NCBI GenBank assembly: GCA_031269645.1 | Contig: JAISYW010000087.1 | Span: 1-9,999, forward strand | From: Holosporaceae bacterium | GTDB lineage: Bacteria > Pseudomonadota > Alphaproteobacteria > UBA3830 | Length of the DNA: 9,999 nucleotides | Direction: 5' to 3' | Shown: piece after piece, positions 6,033 to 9,999 of the stretch | Layout: each line of letters opens with the position of its first letter | How positions within the stretch are numbered: position 1 is the stretch's first letter | Made by a program: the position numbers and the translations under genes | Notes under the pieces: model-generated | Seen by the model: only the letters and a program-made list of their open reading frames with translations | Databases searched by the model: none | Told to the model about the DNA's origin: nothing

Positions 6033-8117
6033 TTGCTTACGTCGTCTGGATTAATAAATATAGTAAAAGAATATACTCCGCAATTGGACGAAGATTTGTT
6101 AAGAGAAGCATATCTTTTCGCAATGGAGGCGCATGGTATTCAAAAAAGAGCATCTGGTTCACCATATTTTTCCCATTGCGTGGAAGTTGCTCAAAATTTA
6201 GCAGAATATAAATTTGACGTTACGACTGTCATAAGTGGGCTACTACATGATGTTCTGGAAGATACGAATGTCAAGGCAGAACAATTAAAAGAGATGTTTG
6301 GACCAGAAGTAGCTGCTCTGGTAGAAGGAGTGACCAAGTTATCAAAAATTAACTATACGTCCTCAAAAATGCTTCAGGCGGAAAATCTCAAGAAGTTTTT
6401 ATTAGCTGTAACTCGAGATATAAGAGCTCTTGTTGTGAAACTCATTGACCGCCTCCATAATATGCGTACGCTAAACTATATTGTTTCGCTTGATAAAAGA
6501 AAGAAAATTTCCCTAGAAACGTTAGATATTTACGCGCCGCTTGCCGAACGCATAGGTATGAACGCCGTAAAAGACGAAATGGAAAATATAGCTTTTTATA
6601 ACCTATATCCTAGCGAATATAGCGCAATATCAACAAAACTAAACCAACTTCGCAATGAAAGTCGTAATTTTATAGAAAATACTGTTTTGGAACTAACATT
6701 AACTTTCAAGGTAACTAATATTGATGTAAGAATAAACGGAAGAGAGAAACACGTATATTCAATATGGAAGAAAATGCAAAATCGCCACATAGGTCTGGAA
6801 CAAATCAATGATATCATGGCTTTTCGTGTAATAGTTAAAACAACTGAAGAATGTTATCGCGCTCTTGGCGTAATTCATACTAATTTTCAAATAGTGCCAG
6901 GCAGATTCAAAGACTACATAAGTATTCCTAAACTAAATAATTACAGATCGCTACACACCACTGTTATCGGTCCGCTTAAACAACCAATAGAAATTCAAAT
7001 TCGTACCGAAGAAATGCATCAAGCCGCAGATGCCGGTCTCGCATCGCATTGGATGTATAAAAAAGGAGACGTTGTCGCTAAAAAAGACGATTACCTCAAT
7101 TATAGCTGGGTTAAGAACTTACTTTTTACGCTTCAAAGCTCAAATAGCCCAGACGATATCATGAGTAATTCCAAACTTGAAATGTTCGAAGATAAGGTAT
7201 TCTGTTTTACGCCAAATGGAGATTTGATTTCGTTGCCTCGGGGAGCGACTGTTATAGATTTCGCTTATGAGATTCATTCTAACATTGGAAATACATGCAT
7301 AGGCGCAAAAATTAATGAAAAAATGGTGCCGTTGAAAACTAAAATCGTAAATGGAGATCAAATCGAAGTAATAACATCTACAGATCAACATCCAGAAGCA
7401 GATTGGGATGAGTTCGCAGTTACCGGAAAAGCAAAGGCATGCATAAAAAAATTCGTAAAATCAAAAGAAAAAAAAGAATTTGCATTACTCGGACAGCACT
7501 TAATAAAGTATATTTTTTCGTCTATCGATCTTGTTTTCAATGAAAGTCTTCTAGATTTTCGAAAATTTTCATGTAAATCGTTAGAGCAATTTTATTATAA
7601 CGTTGGAAGAGGAGTTATTCCGTTAAGCGTAATCGGTCTGATGTTCTCAAGCAAAAACCAAACGACTGGCAATGCTGAACCATTATGTTTAATTAATTTT
7701 TCGCCCAAAATAGCGGTTCATTTCGCCGATTGTTGCCGTCCAATTTTGTACGATCAGGTAGTAGGCGTTTTGACGCCACAAAAAGGACTAGTTGTACATT
7801 TGAATGATTGCGACAATATAACGGAAGATGAAGATGCGCTAATAAAAGTAAGATGGAGCGAAAATAACGAAAACAATACCACTTTTATGATAAGGTTAAG
7901 AATCGTGATCTTAAATAAAACAGATAGTTTTGCGACTATTACAAATATAATCAGCTCAAATGATGGTTGCATCGCTAATTTGAAGATAGAAAACAGATCA
8001 ACGGGTTTTTTTGAATTGTTAGTCGATATAAAAGTTAAAGACACCGTCCATTCTAAGGAAATACAAGCATCTTTACGCGCTTGCGCTAATGTTAAATCAG
8101 TAAGAAATTTATTCTAA
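6033..8117 (+). CDS. spoT: Bifunctional (p)ppGpp synthetase/hydrolase (SpoT/Rsh)
   Basis: This complete 694-residue RelA/SpoT homologue makes (p)ppGpp from GDP/GTP and ATP and degrades it, controlling the stringent response in the cytoplasm. The N-terminal HD hydrolase keeps the metal and catalytic residues: R39, H48, H72-D73 (HDVLEDT) and D139 (KLIDRLHNMRTL). Each is offset by five from the textbook streptococcal Rel positions, so the hydrolase looks active. The synthetase domain has GREKHVYSIWKKM (236-248), D260 in NDIMAFRV, and E320 in EIQIRT. Its RFKD motif (291-294) is the RxKD form of bifunctional enzymes, not the ExDD of RelA. A TGS domain (about 385-447), the paired cysteines CC at 567-568 with VHLNDC (588-593), and a C-terminal ACT domain (about 618-690) complete the full-length architecture. 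It starts at TTG, which aligns with the family N-terminus (LINIVKEYTPQLDEDLLREAY). The gene is transcribed away from the TadG-like gene and toward era. Confidence 0.97.
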   Translation: MLTSSGLINIVKEYTPQLDEDLLREAYLFAMEAHGIQKRASGSPYFSHCVEVAQNLAEYKFDVTTVISGLLHDVLEDTNVKAEQLKEMFGPEVAALVEGVTKLSKINYTSSKMLQAENLKKFLLAVTRDIRALVVKLIDRLHNMRTLNYIVSLDKRKKISLETLDIYAPLAERIGMNAVKDEMENIAFYNLYPSEYSAISTKLNQLRNESRNFIENTVLELTLTFKVTNIDVRINGREKHVYSIWKKMQNRHIGLEQINDIMAFRVIVKTTEECYRALGVIHTNFQIVPGRFKDYISIPKLNNYRSLHTTVIGPLKQPIEIQIRTEEMHQAADAGLASHWMYKKGDVVAKKDDYLNYSWVKNLLFTLQSSNSPDDIMSNSKLEMFEDKVFCFTPNGDLISLPRGATVIDFAYEIHSNIGNTCIGAKINEKMVPLKTKIVNGDQIEVITSTDQHPEADWDEFAVTGKAKACIKKFVKSKEKKEFALLGQHLIKYIFSSIDLVFNESLLDFRKFSCKSLEQFYYNVGRGVIPLSVIGLMFSSKNQTTGNAEPLCLINFSPKIAVHFADCCRPILYDQVVGVLTPQKGLVVHLNDCDNITEDEDALIKVRWSENNENNTTFMIRLRIVILNKTDSFATITNIISSNDGCIANLKIENRSTGFFELLVDIKVKDTVHSKEIQASLRACANVKSVRNLF

Positions 8118-8203
8118 TTTTGTTTTTTGACCAGATGGAGCTTGAGAACCTCGTCAATCTCAAATTCCTACGGAAAGTTACATAATGTCATCCATAGTTG
8201 CGC

Positions 8204-9052
8204 TTAGTCGTGTATTACGGAAGAAGGATCTCCTACGAAAACATGCAAAAACAGGTGCACATTTTTTCCAAGTAAACGAGAAAGTTCTTGGCGAGCAGCT
8301 TGCCCGATTGCCTTTATCTTATTCCCTTTGCTGCCTAAAATAATTTTTCTGTGAGAATCATTTTTCACATAAATGTTTTGAACTATTTTTACGCTTCCGT
8401 CGGCTTGATTTTGATAATGTTCTGTTTTTACCATACATTTATAAGGAATTTCTTGATGTAATCGATGATAAATATGTTCGCGAGTGATTTCGGAGGTATA
8501 TTTTTCAAAAGACGAGTCTGTAATTTCGTTTTCATCAAAAATCCACTCTCCTTCCGGAATAGTTTTGCTCAAATAGTCGAGAATTTTGCTAATACCGCTT
8601 CCGGTTACGCTAGAAATCATGAATATATTTTCGAAATTTCTTGTTTTGTCTAAAGAAACCGCTATTTCCAATAATTTAGGCTTGTGGATTAAGTCGATCT
8701 TATTCATAACAAGAGAAGTCTTTTTCTGAGGATCAATCTTTTTTAACAATGCTATGCTATTCTTGAAATCCTTTTTGCTAGCGTCAATCATAAACAAAAT
8801 AGCGTCAGATTCACGAAAAGCATCCCACGTTATTTTTTCCAAATTATCCGATTTTTTATTTTTTAAAAAACCTGGAGTATCCACTAGAATGATTTGGCTT
8901 TCATTGTGAATAACTATTCCTAAGATTTTTGATAGAGTCGTTTGAACTTTTCTGGATACAATGGAAACTTTCTGTCCAACTAATTTATTGATTAAAGATG
9001 ATTTACCAGAATTTGTTTCTCCCAACACTGCAATAAATCCGCACTTTTTCAA
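8204..9052 (-). CDS. era: GTPase Era
   Basis: Era is a 282-residue GTPase (about 300 is usual) that binds 16S rRNA and assists 30S subunit maturation. G1 is GETNSGKSS (11-19), G2 includes TT at 38-39, G3 is DTPG (58-61), G4 is NKID (117-120), and G5 is about SSVTGSG (147-153). The C-terminal KH RNA-binding domain carries GSKG (240-243) followed by NKIKAIGQAARQEL. G1 has Thr where Pro is typical (GxPNxGKST), and the usual TTR after G2 reads TTL; neither change removes a nucleotide-contacting lysine or aspartate. The start is TTG at 9052, overlapping the rnc stop (TTGA, four bases) and preceded by a good AGGAG site. It is the last gene of the lepB-rnc-era cluster; recO, which follows era in some proteobacteria, is not here, and spoT converges from the other side. 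Confidence 0.97.
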   Translation of the reverse strand: MKKCGFIAVLGETNSGKSSLINKLVGQKVSIVSRKVQTTLSKILGIVIHNESQIILVDTPGFLKNKKSDNLEKITWDAFRESDAILFMIDASKKDFKNSIALLKKIDPQKKTSLVMNKIDLIHKPKLLEIAVSLDKTRNFENIFMISSVTGSGISKILDYLSKTIPEGEWIFDENEITDSSFEKYTSEITREHIYHRLHQEIPYKCMVKTEHYQNQADGSVKIVQNIYVKNDSHRKIILGSKGNKIKAIGQAARQELSRLLGKNVHLFLHVFVGDPSSVIHD

Positions 9053-9750
9053 TGAAGACTCCTATGCGTTTTCTTTAACCTTTTTATCATTTTATTGGCA
9101 GCGTCTAGTTCTGCTGCTTTTTTTGAGCCGCCAACGCCAATTGATGAATGACCAAAGACAGCTACTTCTACTTTAAAGATCGGATTATGTTGTTTCCCAC
9201 TCGTTTCTATCACTTTATAAACCGGAAGTTCCATTGTTTTTGCTTGTGTAAGTTCTTGTAGATGCGTTTTGGAATCCTTTTTTTTATGAGTGGCTCTGGT
9301 CAAATCTGTTCCCAAAAAATTGACGATGATTTTTTTTGTAGTTTCAAAATCCGAATCAAGAAATATCGCGCCAAAAAGAGCTTCTAATATATCGGCAATT
9401 GTTGAAGAATTTTTGGTATCGGAAACAAAAAAGCTTTTAGGGATTGAAAAGCAATCTATAATTCGCGTTTTTTTCGCGATATCAATTAAGAAGTTCGTCC
9501 CGCCTAGAGTTGATATTCTAGTTGCTAAGTCGCCCTCAGTTTCGGTTAGAAATTTTTCATACAAAAAATTAGCTAATGTTAAGCCTAGTACTCGGTCTCC
9601 CAAAAATTCTAAGCGCTCAAAGTTTTTAATCAGATCTTTGTTATACCTTTTGTGTCCCGGATGAGATAAGGCCACGGTAACTAAATCTAGATTTTTGAAT
9701 TTGTAACCTACAATATTTTGTAACTGTTCTATTTTAGGAAGCTGGATCAT
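9049..9750 (-). CDS. rnc: Ribonuclease III
   Basis: RNase III cleaves double-stranded RNA, including rRNA precursors and structured mRNAs. From the ATG at 9750 the protein has 233 residues, the usual size. The catalytic signature ERLEFLGD spans 45-52 (metal ligands E48 and D52), and the second acidic pair is in ADILEALFGAIFLD (D120, E123). The double-stranded RNA-binding domain runs from about 159 (DSKTHLQELTQ) to 226 and ends with GGSKKAAELDAANKMIKRL. A TTG codon at 9753 lies directly before the ATG and is an alternative start. The ATG at 9750 overlaps the lepB stop by one base (TGATG), a classic coupling junction, and no strong Shine-Dalgarno site is visible. The gene also overlaps era by four bases. 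Nothing suggests loss of activity. Confidence 0.97.
   Translation of the reverse strand: MIQLPKIEQLQNIVGYKFKNLDLVTVALSHPGHKRYNKDLIKNFERLEFLGDRVLGLTLANFLYEKFLTETEGDLATRISTLGGTNFLIDIAKKTRIIDCFSIPKSFFVSDTKNSSTIADILEALFGAIFLDSDFETTKKIIVNFLGTDLTRATHKKKDSKTHLQELTQAKTMELPVYKVIETSGKQHNPIFKVEVAVFGHSSIGVGGSKKAAELDAANKMIKRLKKTHRSLH
9059..9063 (-). promoter_or_regulatory. Ribosome binding site AGGAG deciding the era TTG start
   Basis: On the minus strand AGGAG is followed by a six-base spacer (TCTTCA) and then TTG. An in-frame TAG overlaps the AGGAG itself, so no earlier start is possible. The next residues (KKCGFIAVLGETNSGKS) align with the normal Era N-terminus. The site lies within the end of rnc, as expected for coupled translation. 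Confidence 0.8.
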
Positions 9751-9999
9751 CAAACGATTCTTTTAAGAATACGATCATATCTTATGTTCTGAAACCATAA
9801 CCAAAACTCCCAAAGTTTCACGCCGTTTCCAATGGAATATACGGTGCAGAGAGCGCGCCCCATTAAATTTTCCTCGGGAACAAATCCTAATCCGCAACGG
9901 GAATCTTTTGAGCAATCGCGATTATCTCCCATTACAAAGTAGTGTCCCGCGGGAACTGAAACTTCCGCGAAATTGTTAGCAGCTGAAAACTTCACTGAT
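9750..9999 (-). CDS. lepB: Signal peptidase I, C-terminal part (cut by window edge)
   Basis: Only the last 83 or so residues are inside the window; the frame is open to the right edge. The conserved signal peptidase box is clear: GHYFVMGDNRDCSKDSR, then GLGFVPEENLMGRA, as in S26-family enzymes that remove signal peptides at the periplasmic face of the inner membrane. The catalytic Ser and Lys and the N-terminal membrane anchor lie outside. An apparent GTG near 9995 is internal, not the real start. LepB would process exported proteins generally. Its position upstream of rnc and era matches the widespread proteobacterial lepB-rnc-era order. Confidence 0.95.
   Translation of the reverse strand, partial: SVKFSAANNFAEVSVPAGHYFVMGDNRDCSKDSRCGLGFVPEENLMGRALCTVYSIGNGVKLWEFWLWFQNIRYDRILKRIV

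Noticed and set aside
7754..8044. Minus-strand open frames inside spoT (6596-6817, 7140-7391, 7754-8044) and plus-strand ones inside era and rnc
   Set aside because: They are antisense shadows of genes with clear conserved domains; none has a recognisable product or convincing ribosome site.
8142..8163. TTGAGA/TCTCAA inverted repeat between the convergent spoT and era ends, considered as a terminator
   Set aside because: The stem is only six base pairs with a ten-base loop, AT-rich, and no T-run follows it on either strand.

Overview
The window looks like a piece of an AT-rich alphaproteobacterial chromosome, probably from a host-associated lineage such as Holosporales or a relative. That placement is an inference, not a measurement. 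It rests on the lepB-rnc-era gene order, on an Rsh protein with alphaproteobacterial-style motifs (RASGxPYFSHxxEVA, TGKAxAxI), and on low-GC sequence with type VI secretion and Tad-like parts. All DNA is accounted for by seven coding regions. The largest gap is the 217-base divergent spacer at 5816-6032, and no RNA genes, insertion sequences or CRISPR arrays were seen.

Left (1-620, + strand): the C-terminal part of a protein that resembles the C-terminus of TssA (ImpA/VasJ), a type VI secretion assembly protein. It probably continues beyond the left edge.

Centre (651-5815, - strand): two overlapping reading frames, 1208 and 526 codons, that most likely form one split gene. The upstream frame begins like a TadG-type Flp-pilus protein: basic N-terminus, one membrane segment, AaDaaALA-like helix. 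It continues into a von Willebrand A-like fold whose metal site is degenerate, then a six-unit Asp-box (sialidase-type) propeller. The C-terminal strand-and-helix block expected of a TadG vWA domain lies in the second, -1 frame. One extra A in the A5 run just before the first stop codon would join them into a protein of about 1721 residues. This is the most unusual element in the window.

Right (6033-9999): housekeeping genes. A complete bifunctional (p)ppGpp synthetase/hydrolase (spoT/rsh, + strand) converges on a tightly packed lepB-rnc-era cluster (- strand) encoding signal peptidase I (partial), RNase III and the Era GTPase. The junctions inside this cluster overlap by 1-4 bases, consistent with one operon and translational coupling. 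spoT and era both appear to start with TTG.
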